DNA of 64,000 nt from JAIXWP01 sp965247015 (GCA_965247015.1 CBDFGG010000001.1:62001-126000), one strand, 5' to 3'. Numbered from the stretch's first letter, positions 27,280 to 35,949 are shown. A program made the numbers and translations. The notes: a model not told the origin generated them from the sequence alone.

Positions 27280-28112
27280 AAAAGTTTCTCCTGACTATTC
27301 CATTTTTCTTTTCATTGCTGCCTGGTCAAATCGCATATGGACAGATAGAGAAATGTTTTCCTGAAAAAAAACTACAGCTTGTATATGATCAAGCAGAGAC
27401 TCTTAAAAGTGACGAACGCGCTGCTTTAGAAGCCAAGCTAGTGTCATTTGAAAAAGAAACGAGCAATCAAATTGTAGTAGTTATTGTTCCCGATCTATGT
27501 GGTTATGATAAAGCAGACTATGCAACCGAATTAGGCGATACTTGGCAGGTTGGACAGGGTAAAGAAGACAATGGTGTTGTAATGCTTGTAAAGCCTAAAA
27601 CACCTTCGGAAAGAGGTGAAGCCTTTATTGCTGTTGGTAGAGGGCTTGAAGGTGCCATTCCGGATGGTAGTACTTTTTTAATTGTTGATAGAGAATTGAT
27701 TCCCTCTTTTAAACAAAACAATTACTACAAAGGAATAGACGATGGTTTGAATGTACTGATGTCACTTGCAAAGGGTGAATACAATATCACACAATATCGC
27801 GGAACTCCTGCGAAGAAAGAAAAGAGAAACGCCATTGGTATTGTCATTTTCGTCTTGTTCTTTATCGGACTTATCATGGTGATTAAATATCGCCAAGCAA
27901 AGAATTATGCTCGAGTAAACAACATTGGATTTTGGGCAGCATGGGCGCTTTTGAATGAAATATCAAGACGCAACAATCGCGGTGGCGGCGGCGGTTTCTT
28001 CGGCGGCGGCGGATTTGGCGGCGGTGGAGGATTCGGCGGTGGCGGTGGTGGCGGATTTGGTGGATTCGGTGGAGGAAGTTTTGGAGGCGGAGGTGCTGGT
28101 GGTTCTTGGTAA
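27276..28112 (+). CDS. TPM-domain membrane protein with poly-Gly tail (YgcG-like)
   Basis: 278 residues: signal peptide (MKKFLLTIPFFFSLLPGQIAYG), TPM domain (about 30-180, with LVYDQAETLKSDERAALEAKL, QIVVVIVPDLCGYDKADYATEL, EDNGVVMLVKP and RGLEGAIPDG), a membrane helix (about 188-207), a short cytosolic stretch, and a C-terminal tail of about 50 residues almost all Gly and Phe. That matches YgcG-type proteins. The domain faces the periplasm. It partners with LemA in many genomes; the shared function is unknown. The Gly tract gives a shadow poly-Pro frame on the other strand that should not be annotated. Confidence 0.88.
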   Translation: MKKFLLTIPFFFSLLPGQIAYGQIEKCFPEKKLQLVYDQAETLKSDERAALEAKLVSFEKETSNQIVVVIVPDLCGYDKADYATELGDTWQVGQGKEDNGVVMLVKPKTPSERGEAFIAVGRGLEGAIPDGSTFLIVDRELIPSFKQNNYYKGIDDGLNVLMSLAKGEYNITQYRGTPAKKEKRNAIGIVIFVLFFIGLIMVIKYRQAKNYARVNNIGFWAAWALLNEISRRNNRGGGGGFFGGGGFGGGGGFGGGGGGGFGGFGGGSFGGGGAGGSW

Positions 28113-28145
28113 AATTGAATTTTATTTTTCATCTAAAATAATATT

Positions 28146-28919
28146 ATGAGTTTCGGAAAATGGATAGGCGGTGCTCTCGGATGGGCAGTTGGCGGACCTA
28201 TCGGAGGTATCTTAGGATTTGCAATCGGTGCAATGGTGGCAGATAATTCCTTGACTGTCGAAAAAGGAAACCCGCGCACAGGAAGAGGTTACGATCCTCG
28301 ATATGATCGACGCTATCAAAATCAACGTCACCACACACAGCCAGGGGATTTTTCAAGCGCTCTTCTTGTGCTCTCAGCTGCGGTGATGAAGGCGGATGGA
28401 AAACAAATGAAAAGTGAACTCGATTTCATTCGTGAATTTTTTAGACGTCAATTCGGTGAAGCAGCGGCAGCGCAACAAATTGCTCTGCTCAAAGAGATTC
28501 TCAATAAAGATATTCCTGTAAAAGATGTTTGCGAGCAGATCAGATATTACATGGAACACCCCATGCGTCTTCAATTGCTGCATTACTTGTTTGGAATTGC
28601 CTCTTCAGATGGAACGGTAGATAAGAAAGAAGTTTTCCTGATTGAGCAAATTGCTACATATCTCGGTATATCAACAAAAGACTATGAATCCATCCGAGCG
28701 ATGTTTTATAAAGATAGCGCTAGTGCATTTAAGATTTTGGAAATCGAAGAGACAGCTTCAGACGAAGAAGTGAAGAAAGCCTTCCGCAAGATGGCGATGA
28801 AATATCATCCGGATAAAGTACGTGGACTTGGTGAACAACATGAGAAAGCTGCGGCAGAAAAATTCCGTTCGGTGCAAGAAGCTTATGATCAAATTAAGAA
28901 AGAGCGAGGCATCAAATAA
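28146..28919 (+). CDS. TerB/DjlA-like J-domain co-chaperone
   Basis: 257 residues. The N-terminus (about 5-35) is a Gly-rich hydrophobic segment (GGALGWAVGGPIGGILGFAIGAMVAD) like that of DjlA, probably membrane-associated. A TerB-like helical domain follows (about 65-180, with KADGKQMKSELDFIREFF and IASSDGTVDKKEVFLIEQIA). The C-terminal J domain (about 195-257) has the HPD motif in MKYHPDKVRG, which stimulates DnaK ATPase. It likely recruits DnaK to a membrane task. It is the fourth gene of the lemA cluster, 33 bp after the TPM gene, and is convergent with plsC with no spare base. Confidence 0.88.
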   Translation: MSFGKWIGGALGWAVGGPIGGILGFAIGAMVADNSLTVEKGNPRTGRGYDPRYDRRYQNQRHHTQPGDFSSALLVLSAAVMKADGKQMKSELDFIREFFRRQFGEAAAAQQIALLKEILNKDIPVKDVCEQIRYYMEHPMRLQLLHYLFGIASSDGTVDKKEVFLIEQIATYLGISTKDYESIRAMFYKDSASAFKILEIEETASDEEVKKAFRKMAMKYHPDKVRGLGEQHEKAAAEKFRSVQEAYDQIKKERGIK

Positions 28920-29672
28920 TTACATCTGCGATATGCGATGAATAATCATATCTCGGCAAACGTGAGCGATCTCATCTTCTGTTTTGTCTTGGAAAAATTC
29001 TGGTTGAATGGGCTTTTCAAAATGAACGTAGATCGTTCCAGAACGAAGATCTGAAGAGCCAGATCGTAGGATATTAATTGCATTCTTGATAGCAATTGGG
29101 GAAACTCCTACTCTACTTTCTTTTGCGATTACAAAAGATCCTCTTTTAAATAGTTGGACATTTCCATCTTTTGATCTCGTACCTTCAGGGAAGGCGATTA
29201 CATTTTTTCCACCTCTGATTTTTTCTCCGGCGATGCGCATACTTTTCATTGCACTCTCTCGGTCTTTTCTATCTACGAAAATCATTCCCACTGCAGTCAT
29301 GAAGTGTCCCATGATAGGAATCTTCTTGAGTTCTTTCTTTGCAATATAAAACATGGGAACACTAGAAGCACGGCATACAGCAACAATATCGAAAAGCGAC
29401 GAGTGATTAGCGACATAAATATAACTTCCTTTTCGGTCGAGATTCTCAAGACCTGTTGCTTTTACTCGTACTCTAGAGACCACACAAATAGGAAAGCTCC
29501 AGATGTAATGAGACATTATTTTCATCACCCAGATTTGATTCCAAGTAAATAACAAAAGCAGTAGACCGAGTATTCCGCAGAAGGCTGTCCACAAGGCAAT
29601 GAATAAAGCCTGGATGTATGTAATAATTTTTCTCAAATCTATGTGGTTGAAAACGCGATGCAATATGCACAT
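28920..29672 (-). CDS. 1-acyl-sn-glycerol-3-phosphate acyltransferase (PlsC type)
   Basis: 250 residues: an N-terminal membrane helix (about 17-45), then the acyltransferase domain with block I NHSSLFD (about 91-97), block II around KKIPIMGHFMTAVGMIFVDR, block III FPEGTRSKDG (about 160-169) and a block IV-like SVSPIAIKNA segment. It transfers an acyl chain to lysophosphatidate in phospholipid synthesis at the inner membrane; a role on another lyso-lipid is possible. The start at 29672 faces the D15-type gene with 31 bp between start codons, so the promoters must overlap. Confidence 0.88.
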   Translation of the reverse strand: MCILHRVFNHIDLRKIITYIQALFIALWTAFCGILGLLLLLFTWNQIWVMKIMSHYIWSFPICVVSRVRVKATGLENLDRKGSYIYVANHSSLFDIVAVCRASSVPMFYIAKKELKKIPIMGHFMTAVGMIFVDRKDRESAMKSMRIAGEKIRGGKNVIAFPEGTRSKDGNVQLFKRGSFVIAKESRVGVSPIAIKNAINILRSGSSDLRSGTIYVHFEKPIQPEFFQDKTEDEIAHVCRDMIIHRISQM

Positions 29673-29703
29673 TTTTGAGTGAAATCGCGATTACCTTTCT
29701 GAA

Positions 29704-30795
29704 ATGAAAATCTTCTCCTCTCTAAAGGTTTTGATGCTGGGTACTATATTTTTCTTGAGTAGTCTTTCAGAGACATACGCACAAGAAAAGGACACCCTCA
29801 AGAATACCTTTTTGGCATATCCTCTGGTATTTTATTTACCTGAAACCCGCTATGGCGCTGGCTTAGCGACATCGTATAACTTCCGATTCAATAAAAAAGA
29901 TACGCTCTCTCCTCCTACTCAAATTCAATTTGGAGGAGCCTATACCCAAAATAAGCAAATACTCATCTACTTGCCATTTGATGCGTATTGGCGTGATCGA
30001 AAAAATCAACTTTCGGGAGAATTAGGGTATTATGATTACCTGTATTATTTCTATGGCACTCAAGAAAGATCTCAAGATTTTGAAGAATCATATAGTGTTC
30101 GATACCCAAGACTGCGTGTAAATTATTTGAGAAAAATTATTCCCAATGTATTTGCCGGTGCTCGCTGGTGGTATGATGATTTCAGTATCTATCGCTATCA
30201 AGAAGACGGAACATTGGGTAAAGGAATTATTGCCGGTTCGGCCGGTGGTAGATCAAGTGGCCCAGGTGTTGTGTTCAATTACGATACACGTGACAACGTT
30301 TATTTTTCGAGAAAAGGTCATTACCTCGAATTAGTATATCACAACCAAGACGAGGTGTTCGCGAGCGATTATAATTTTTCTCGCTATCGATTTGACTATC
30401 GCTATTTTCAACCTTTTGGAAAAAATATGGCATTGGCGTCTCAGCTCTTTGGTGATTTTATGACTGGTGACGTTCCCTTTTTCCAAATGACTGGAATCGG
30501 TGGGCCGAAACGGATGAGAGGTTATATTGATGGAAGGTACCGTGATCATCAACTTTTATTGGCACAAACGGAATGGCGACATTTTCTTTCTCGCAGATGG
30601 GGATATGTATTGTTTGCAAGCAGTGCACTAGTAGAGCACGAATGGGCAGACTTCAATTTAGCCTACACAAAATTTGCTTTTGGAGGCGGTGTACGCTTTG
30701 CCTTTGATCCAGAAAAAAAGATAAACATTCGATTGGACGCGGCTTTCGGGAAAAATACATCTGGTTTTTATTTAACAGTTGGCGAATCATTCTGA
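29704..30795 (+). CDS. BamA/TamA-family (D15) outer-membrane beta-barrel protein
   Basis: 363 residues with a signal peptide (VLMLGTIFFLSSLSETYAQ) and a barrel of alternating, Tyr/Arg-rich strands. It lacks POTRA domains. The late signature GGPKRMRGYIDGRYRDHQLLLAQTEWR is the conserved D15/Omp85 lid-loop region (VRGY-like, here MRGY), and the last strand ends in FYLTVGESF, giving a terminal Phe as needed for Bam-dependent insertion. It is a short surface-antigen type member, perhaps linked to lipid or protein export. A near-consensus -7 element (TACCTTTC) lies at 29692-29699. Confidence 0.85.
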   Translation: MKIFSSLKVLMLGTIFFLSSLSETYAQEKDTLKNTFLAYPLVFYLPETRYGAGLATSYNFRFNKKDTLSPPTQIQFGGAYTQNKQILIYLPFDAYWRDRKNQLSGELGYYDYLYYFYGTQERSQDFEESYSVRYPRLRVNYLRKIIPNVFAGARWWYDDFSIYRYQEDGTLGKGIIAGSAGGRSSGPGVVFNYDTRDNVYFSRKGHYLELVYHNQDEVFASDYNFSRYRFDYRYFQPFGKNMALASQLFGDFMTGDVPFFQMTGIGGPKRMRGYIDGRYRDHQLLLAQTEWRHFLSRRWGYVLFASSALVEHEWADFNLAYTKFAFGGGVRFAFDPEKKINIRLDAAFGKNTSGFYLTVGESF

Positions 30796-30819
30796 TCACT
30801 TTGTTGAACATTTTCACAC

Positions 30820-30827
30820 TAATTTTG
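30820..30827 (+). promoter_or_regulatory. Promoter of the aat operon (TAATTTTG)
   Basis: Perfect -7 element TAnnTTTG with a TTTG at 30800-30803 as -33 box, 16 bp apart (slightly short). The ATG of aat is at 30847. Confidence 0.5.
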
Positions 30828-30846
30828 ACTCATATATAGAGAGTGA

Positions 30847-31524
30847 ATGCCCGTATATCAATTAGATGAAGAAGAAATTTGGTTTCCACCCCATGGGGAG
30901 TCAGATTCAGATGTGATGGCAGTTGGAGGTGATTTAAAACCAGAGCGACTGCTCACCGCCTATTCACATGGTATCTTCCCATGGTATGATGATCCTGAAG
31001 AGATTCTATGGTGGAGTCCCGTAGAGCGTTGTATTGTCTACGCAGATCAAGTCAAGATATCTAAGTCAATGCGTAATATCATCAATAGAGGTGATTATAA
31101 ATGGAGCATGGATAAATCTTTCCGTGCTGTGGTAGAAGGGTGTCGCAGCGGCAGTCGTGTAGGCAACACTTGGATTCACGACGAGGTGGTTGACGCCTAT
31201 TCTGCACTGCATGAAATTGGCTTGGCCCACAGTGTTGAGGTTTGGCAGAATGGAGAATTAGTGGGAGGCTTATATGGTATTTCTCTTGGCCATGTATTCT
31301 TTGGAGAAAGTATGTTTTCAAAAGCTCCCAATGCTTCCAAATTTGGTTTTATCAAATTCAGTCAATTTTTGCAAAGCATGAATTGGCGATTAATTGATTG
31401 TCAAATATTCAATCCTCACTTGGGGAGTCTAGGAGCTATAAATATCCCACGCGAAGAATTCTTAAAGCAACTTGAAATTGAGTTGAAATATCCTACTTTG
31501 CAGGGCAAATGGACCCGCAAATAA
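30847..31524 (+). CDS. aat: Leucyl/phenylalanyl-tRNA-protein transferase
   Basis: 225 residues with the full Aat signature: WFPPHGESDSDVMAVGGDL at the N-terminus, AYSHGIFPWYDDPEEILWWSP (about 40-60), HDEVVDAYSALHEIGLAHSVEVW, ELVGGLYGISLGHVFFGESMFS (about 137-158), and DCQIFNPHLGSLGA. It adds Leu or Phe to proteins with N-terminal Lys or Arg, marking them for ClpS/ClpAP. It is first in a run of five plus-strand genes with short overlaps. A divergent ATE-family transferase lies in the same window at 58852-59955. Confidence 0.95.
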   Translation: MPVYQLDEEEIWFPPHGESDSDVMAVGGDLKPERLLTAYSHGIFPWYDDPEEILWWSPVERCIVYADQVKISKSMRNIINRGDYKWSMDKSFRAVVEGCRSGSRVGNTWIHDEVVDAYSALHEIGLAHSVEVWQNGELVGGLYGISLGHVFFGESMFSKAPNASKFGFIKFSQFLQSMNWRLIDCQIFNPHLGSLGAINIPREEFLKQLEIELKYPTLQGKWTRK

Positions 31525-32153
31525 TAGATAGAATCAAGCTTGCCCTTCAAGGAGATTTACCTGGTGAGACCGCACATGGCCACATGATGTCGTACAATAG
31601 ACCTGTGGCAAAAGAGGCCCGACAGTTCGATGTACCTCCACGAGAAAGCGCTGTGATGTTTTTGCTTTTTCCAGAAAATAATGAACTATGTACCCTCTTC
31701 ATGTTGCGACCAGACAACCAAGGAGTGCATAGCGGTCAACTCAGTTTTCCGGGTGGAAAAAAAGAAGCATCCGATCTCTCACATTTGCATACAGCATTGC
31801 GTGAGACAGAAGAAGAAATGGGGTTCGATTCTTCCACCATTCAAATCCTTGGCGCGCTTTCAGAACTTTATATTCCTCCAAGTAACTTCTTAGTTCAACC
31901 CTACATTGGTTACCTGAGTAGTTTGCCAGCTCTAAATCCTAACGCTGATGAAGTGAAGGACATCATTTCATTTCCTCTTGAAAAATTATTTTCTCCAGAA
32001 ACCATTGGACATAAAGAAATCACCTTACCACACAACCAACTTAAGTTGAAAATACCGGTCTTCAAGGTGCGTGACTATGCACTCTGGGGAGCTACAGCCA
32101 TGATGGTTGCAGAACTGAAAATGATCTTAGAAGAAAATAATATTACCCTCTAA
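31509..32153 (+). CDS. NUDIX hydrolase, CoA pyrophosphatase type
   Basis: 214 residues. The NUDIX box GGKKEASDLSHLHTALRETEEEMG (about 80-103) fits GX5EX7REUXEEXGU. The LSFPGG and preceding HSGQ, and the late NPNADEVKDIISFPLEKL, resemble the UPF0035/NudL group that cleaves coenzyme A to 3',5'-ADP and phosphopantetheine. It overlaps the end of aat by 16 bp, which points to one transcript, though no shared pathway is obvious. Substrate assigned by family only. Confidence 0.85.
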   Translation: MDPQIIDRIKLALQGDLPGETAHGHMMSYNRPVAKEARQFDVPPRESAVMFLLFPENNELCTLFMLRPDNQGVHSGQLSFPGGKKEASDLSHLHTALRETEEEMGFDSSTIQILGALSELYIPPSNFLVQPYIGYLSSLPALNPNADEVKDIISFPLEKLFSPETIGHKEITLPHNQLKLKIPVFKVRDYALWGATAMMVAELKMILEENNITL

Positions 32154-32201
32154 TGAACGCAAATGATTCATGTCTGTAAGACCAGATGTTATCACATTCC
32201 A

Positions 32202-33305
32202 ATGAAACTATTTTTTGCACTTTCGATATTTTTCATGTCCCTCACGAATAGTTGGGGTCAGGCAGCCAATGAAAAGGCTGCGAGCACAAAACCAATGGCA
32301 GCGCCCGCACCAGAGCTAAACACCACGGATGCAAGTGCTTTCAAGAACAACAAAAACTATTGGAAAGAACTCACCAAAACAGATGCAATGAATCAAGCTG
32401 TTTGGGTGAGTTATTTTGATGCCGCTAAGTTTTCAAATTATGACAATCATAGTCGATCATTAAGCAAGACGGAGTTGGAAGAATTGGAGGGAATACGCCA
32501 ACAAGTGGCAGCCATTCTCCCAAATACTTACGCCCATTTTTACATCGAGTACCAAGTACTTGGCAAAACGAAAAGTGGCTTTTCATTTCTTGAAAAAGCA
32601 TACCAAGCTAATCCTGATGCGAGTTTGATTGATGATATGCTTGCCAAAGCTATCATTGAAAGAAACGATGTAAAGAAAAAAGAATTTGTCAAGAAACTAT
32701 ACGATTCTGGATTAATCAGTGCTGCATTACTTGAGTACAATCAAAACGTACTTTACAGTTTGGAGGAAAATGCGAATTTGGTCACCTACGGTTATGCTGA
32801 TACCTACCCTCTTTACATCCTACAAGAATTATTTGAAATTCGAAGAGACGTGAGAATAGTCTGTCTCGAATGGCTTATTAATGAAGACTACAACACAAAT
32901 TGGAGCAATCGTTTGGGATATCCAAACAAGTTAAATCCAAAGGAGAACGTGCAACTAGCACAGATTCTCAACAAGCATCAAACCATGGCTATTTACGTGG
33001 GTTTCACTCTTCCGCCTAGCTTGTTAGCCACCGCAAAGGATAATTTTTATTGCACTGGTTTGGCGCTAAAATACAGTCCCACCCCAATAGGTCACTTGAC
33101 TAGTTTGAAGTCCAATTGGGAAACACTATTCAAGAAAAAACAAATCGAAAAAGACGAAGATATCAATGCAAACTATCTGATTCCTCTTCTCATGTTAGAG
33201 AAGATGTATATCAGTGAAGGAGGCAAAAAGACAGTGCGACCGTTAATTGATAAGCTCGCTCAACGATATGCACCAGGCGTTAACATTCAAAAGCAATTGA
33301 AATAA
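32202..33305 (+). CDS. Secreted protein of unknown function
   Basis: 367 residues from the ATG at 32202. This start gives a good signal peptide (MKLFFALSIFFMSLTNSWGQ); the earlier ATG at 32163 would put 13 polar residues in front of it. An Ala/Pro-rich linker follows, then a mostly helical body without recognisable domain; the helices around SFLEKAYQANPDASLIDDMLAKA suggest a TPR-like fold, and the later part has the fixed aromatic segment YADTYPLYILQELFEIRRDV. It is placed directly before an ECF sigma factor gene, the stop overlapping its start (TAATG), so it may be an envelope component sensed by or belonging to that sigma system. Confidence 0.7.
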   Translation: MKLFFALSIFFMSLTNSWGQAANEKAASTKPMAAPAPELNTTDASAFKNNKNYWKELTKTDAMNQAVWVSYFDAAKFSNYDNHSRSLSKTELEELEGIRQQVAAILPNTYAHFYIEYQVLGKTKSGFSFLEKAYQANPDASLIDDMLAKAIIERNDVKKKEFVKKLYDSGLISAALLEYNQNVLYSLEENANLVTYGYADTYPLYILQELFEIRRDVRIVCLEWLINEDYNTNWSNRLGYPNKLNPKENVQLAQILNKHQTMAIYVGFTLPPSLLATAKDNFYCTGLALKYSPTPIGHLTSLKSNWETLFKKKQIEKDEDINANYLIPLLMLEKMYISEGGKKTVRPLIDKLAQRYAPGVNIQKQLK

Positions 33306-33922
33306 TGGGCTCGACAAAGAAGTCTCCATATCAGTTGCATTCGGATGAGCATTTAATGACGCTCGTAATGGAAAAAGATGCGAAAGCATTTGAAGCTTTG
33401 TATGATCGTTATGCAAGGCTTTTATTCAATTACTTTCATCGTATGTTATGGAAAGACAGAGAAAAAGCGAAGGATTTTACCCAAGAGCTTTTTTCAAAAA
33501 TCATCCAAAAATCAGAGTTATATAATCCAGAGCGATCCTTTAAAACATGGCTTTACAGCATTGCACATAATATGTGTAAAAATGAATATGCCAAACATGA
33601 AGTACGTGTGGATGCACATCAACAAATAAGATACAGTGGTAATGCAAGTCAACAGGAGAGTACTTCTGTGGCAATGGATAAAGCCTCTTTCAAGGAAGAC
33701 TTGGCTCAGGCGTTATCAGAACTCGATGCTGTGAAGCGCACCACATTTGAACTTCGCTTCTATCAAGAAATGAGCGTTCAAGAAATTAGTGAGGCAATGG
33801 AATGCAGTGAAGGCACTGTAAAATCTCGATTGTTTTACACCTTGAAAGAGCTCAATTCAAAGCTCAAGATTTATGAGCATATTCTTAAGACCCTTATCAT
33901 TTTAATGAACTTATTGTCATGA
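33305..33922 (+). CDS. ECF-type RNA polymerase sigma factor
   Basis: 205 residues with sigma-70 region 2 (about 12-85: DAKAFEALYDRYARLLFNYF and the promoter-melting segment around RSFKTWLYSIAHNMCKNE) and region 4 (about 130-185, helix-turn-helix in MSVQEISEAMECSEGTVKSRLFYTL). No region 3 is present, as in ECF factors. An odd hydrophobic C-terminal tail (LKTLIILMNLLS) follows region 4. The last four bases overlap the start of the next gene, a membrane protein that fits an anti-sigma factor. Probably controls an envelope response. Confidence 0.9.
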   Translation: MGSTKKSPYQLHSDEHLMTLVMEKDAKAFEALYDRYARLLFNYFHRMLWKDREKAKDFTQELFSKIIQKSELYNPERSFKTWLYSIAHNMCKNEYAKHEVRVDAHQQIRYSGNASQQESTSVAMDKASFKEDLAQALSELDAVKRTTFELRFYQEMSVQEISEAMECSEGTVKSRLFYTLKELNSKLKIYEHILKTLIILMNLLS

Positions 33923-34779
33923 AATTTGAATCAAAATATGATCCCGAGGATATAGAATCATTGTTGCTACACAAGCAATTTCATGAACTTTATCCAGAAG
34001 AAAAAGAATTTGTGTTGCGTCACTTAGAAAGTGAACAGGAATACGAGTCGATGCGAAGCGTATTGATGGAATTAAAGAATATCAGTTCTAACGACGAATG
34101 GTTAGAGCCAGATGCTTCCATCAAGAAAAATTTGATGAAAGAATTTTCATCAGAGAAAAAATCTCGTTTTGTGATTTGGCTCAACTCGCTTTTTGCTTTT
34201 CCTGACAGACCTTGGTATTCTCAAAGAGGAGTTCAAATAGCTTTTGGTGTTTTCATTCTTGGTTTCTTGCTCTTGAGATATGCTGGCGAGAATCAATCCA
34301 CCTTGCAGTTTGCTGAAAAGAATAATTCATCAAGCGAGAACTCTGTTGATTCTACTTCCAATGAAACACCAACATCATTAGCGGAAAAGCCATCTGTTGA
34401 TACTACTAATAAGAACCTTGCAATACCAAAACCTCCCCAAGTTTTTGCGGCCTTAGCATCGACAGAGAATAGTGTGGGACCTGTTGCTCCAGTAGTTTCT
34501 GAAAGCAGAGCAAAGATGACAGAAGCCGAGGCTACTGATGAGATTGCATCAGAAGATGTCCAAGAAGAAGCACCAAGCGCTGCGCCTGCTAATGTGGATT
34601 CTCAAAAGGATATGGCGTCAGTAGAACTCCTTTCCAATTCAACTACAGGTGCTGCTACCACTACAATGAGCAGTCCATCCTCTGTTCAATTATCGGAGAG
34701 CTTTACTTATATAAATCAACCTTCTTCACCGATTTCAGATTACTCCGACTTAATGAACAATTTGTTTACCGCGCGATAA
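33919..34779 (+). CDS. Putative membrane anti-sigma factor
   Basis: 286 residues: a charged cytosolic N-terminal part of about 90 residues (helices with LYPEEKEFVLRHLESEQEYESM), one membrane helix (about 110-130, IAFGVFILGFLLLRYAG), then a low-complexity Ser/Thr/Ala/Glu-rich periplasmic part. This layout and the ATGA overlap with the ECF sigma gene indicate an anti-sigma factor. The zinc-binding HxxxCxxC motif of ZAS-type anti-sigma factors is absent, so the class is not established. The gene ends one base before the convergent enoyl-CoA hydratase gene. Confidence 0.7.
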   Translation: MKFESKYDPEDIESLLLHKQFHELYPEEKEFVLRHLESEQEYESMRSVLMELKNISSNDEWLEPDASIKKNLMKEFSSEKKSRFVIWLNSLFAFPDRPWYSQRGVQIAFGVFILGFLLLRYAGENQSTLQFAEKNNSSSENSVDSTSNETPTSLAEKPSVDTTNKNLAIPKPPQVFAALASTENSVGPVAPVVSESRAKMTEAEATDEIASEDVQEEAPSAAPANVDSQKDMASVELLSNSTTGAATTTMSSPSSVQLSESFTYINQPSSPISDYSDLMNNLFTAR

Positions 34780-35538
34780 TTATCCTTTTTTGAATTTTTC
34801 AATAGCATTTTTGGTAAACGTTGAAAGTACAAGTCGACCGCTGATAGCCGCTCGTTCGAAAAGCAAGGTATCCCAATGATCGGTTCCTGACCAAAAGATT
34901 TTCTTGAGGTCAGCCATTGCTTCTGGATTGCTTGTGGCAAGTTTTTGAGCAAGGGTTTGAATGGCTTGGTCCATTTCCTCTTCGGTTTCGAAGATCTCTG
35001 TGTAAAGCCCTTTTTCTTTTGCCCATTGTGCAGATGCCCATTCTGTCGCATTGATCGCTAATTGAGACATTGCTGAAAGTCCTACTTTTCGTTCTACTGC
35101 TGGGCCTACCACGAATGGTCCGATTCCCACAGCGAGCTCGCTAAGCTTCACGCTTGCCTTACTTGTTGCGAAGCAATAATCAACAGATGATGCGAGACCT
35201 ACCCCACCTCCCACTGCTTTGTTTTGAACGCGTCCGATAATGAGTTTGCTTGATTTTCTCATTGCATTGATCACCAAAGCAAATCCGCTAAAAAATCTTA
35301 AGCCAGTTTCAGTATCATTAATTGCGATAAGCTCGTCAAAAGAAGCACCAGCGCAGAAAGCCTTTTCCCCTTCACTTTTCAGGATCATCACTTTTACTGC
35401 ATCGTTTTGATCCGTTTCTGTAATTGTTTGCGCAAGTGTTCTAAGAAGATCACCAGGTAAAGAATTGCTTTGTGGGTGAAAAAAAGTGATGGTTCCAATA
35501 CCATTTTCAATATTTACAGAAACGCGACCTTCGTTCAT
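34780..35538 (-). CDS. Enoyl-CoA hydratase/isomerase family protein
   Basis: 252 residues from the ATG at 35538; a TTG at 35559 lies inside the predicted -7 element and is rejected. The crotonase fold shows ENGIGTITFFHPQSNSLPGDL, the first oxyanion-hole segment AFCAGASFDEL (about 58-68) and KAVGGGVGLASSVDYCFAT (about 103-121) with the second oxyanion Gly. The Glu pair of classical hydratases is not clearly kept (SELAVGIGPFVVGPAVERKVG in that region), so the reaction may differ from simple hydration. Probably acts on an acyl-CoA; pathway unknown, with no beta-oxidation neighbours. Confidence 0.85.
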   Translation of the reverse strand: MNEGRVSVNIENGIGTITFFHPQSNSLPGDLLRTLAQTITETDQNDAVKVMILKSEGEKAFCAGASFDELIAINDTETGLRFFSGFALVINAMRKSSKLIIGRVQNKAVGGGVGLASSVDYCFATSKASVKLSELAVGIGPFVVGPAVERKVGLSAMSQLAINATEWASAQWAKEKGLYTEIFETEEEMDQAIQTLAQKLATSNPEAMADLKKIFWSGTDHWDTLLFERAAISGRLVLSTFTKNAIEKFKKG

Positions 35539-35556
35539 AGGGGTTAAATTTTGGGG

Positions 35557-35564
35557 CAAAGCTA
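35557..35564 (-). promoter_or_regulatory. -7 element TAGCTTTG of the enoyl-CoA hydratase gene
   Basis: Perfect TAnnTTTG on the minus strand, 18 bp before the ATG at 35538. It decides between the two possible starts. Confidence 0.5.
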
Positions 35565-35634
35565 ATCAACAGAGTGAAAATTTCTTATATTAGCTATAAC
35601 CTTAGCTACCTTATTAACCAAAATTCCTCTTGAC

Positions 35635-35946
35635 ATGGCCCTCAATCGCAATGAGTTAAAGTATAGCATTCAAGAGTTTTTCAATGATGTTATCGAACAA
35701 GGATTTCATCACTTGGTAAACTACCCTCAATCTGATAATGAGTTGAGTGTGATTATTAAAGAAGCCACTGAAGAGCTGAATTATCAAGTATTGAAGCTCG
35801 ATTCACATAATTTTCCAAGTAATAGCAAAGAATTAGAGCAGCATTATGACCAAATTTCTCGTGATTGTCAACGAAAGAGCTTGGAATTGCTTGGTCAATT
35901 ACAAAAAATACAGCATCGCGATATTCCGAGGTTGAAGCGAATTTAG
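35635..35946 (+). CDS. Small helical hypothetical protein
   Basis: 103 residues, charged and largely helical, without signal peptide, membrane segment or recognised motif. The N-terminal half has SIQEFFNDVIEQGFHHLVNYPQ; the C-terminal half, with QHYDQISRDCQRKSLELLGQL, could form an amphipathic helix hairpin. Starts at ATG with 'ATTCCTCTTGAC' directly upstream. I do not recognise the family. Monocistronic between a divergent and a same-strand gene with its own promoter. Confidence 0.6.
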   Translation: MALNRNELKYSIQEFFNDVIEQGFHHLVNYPQSDNELSVIIKEATEELNYQVLKLDSHNFPSNSKELEQHYDQISRDCQRKSLELLGQLQKIQHRDIPRLKRI

Positions 35947-35949
35947 GAT

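Noticed and set aside
27905..28132. Minus-strand proline-rich frame
   Set aside because: It is the shadow of the Gly tail of the TPM protein (GGC/GGT read as GCC/ACC).
32163..32201. ATG at 32163 as start of the secreted protein before the sigma factor
   Set aside because: It puts 13 polar residues including Cys and His before the signal peptide; the ATG at 32202 gives a standard signal sequence.
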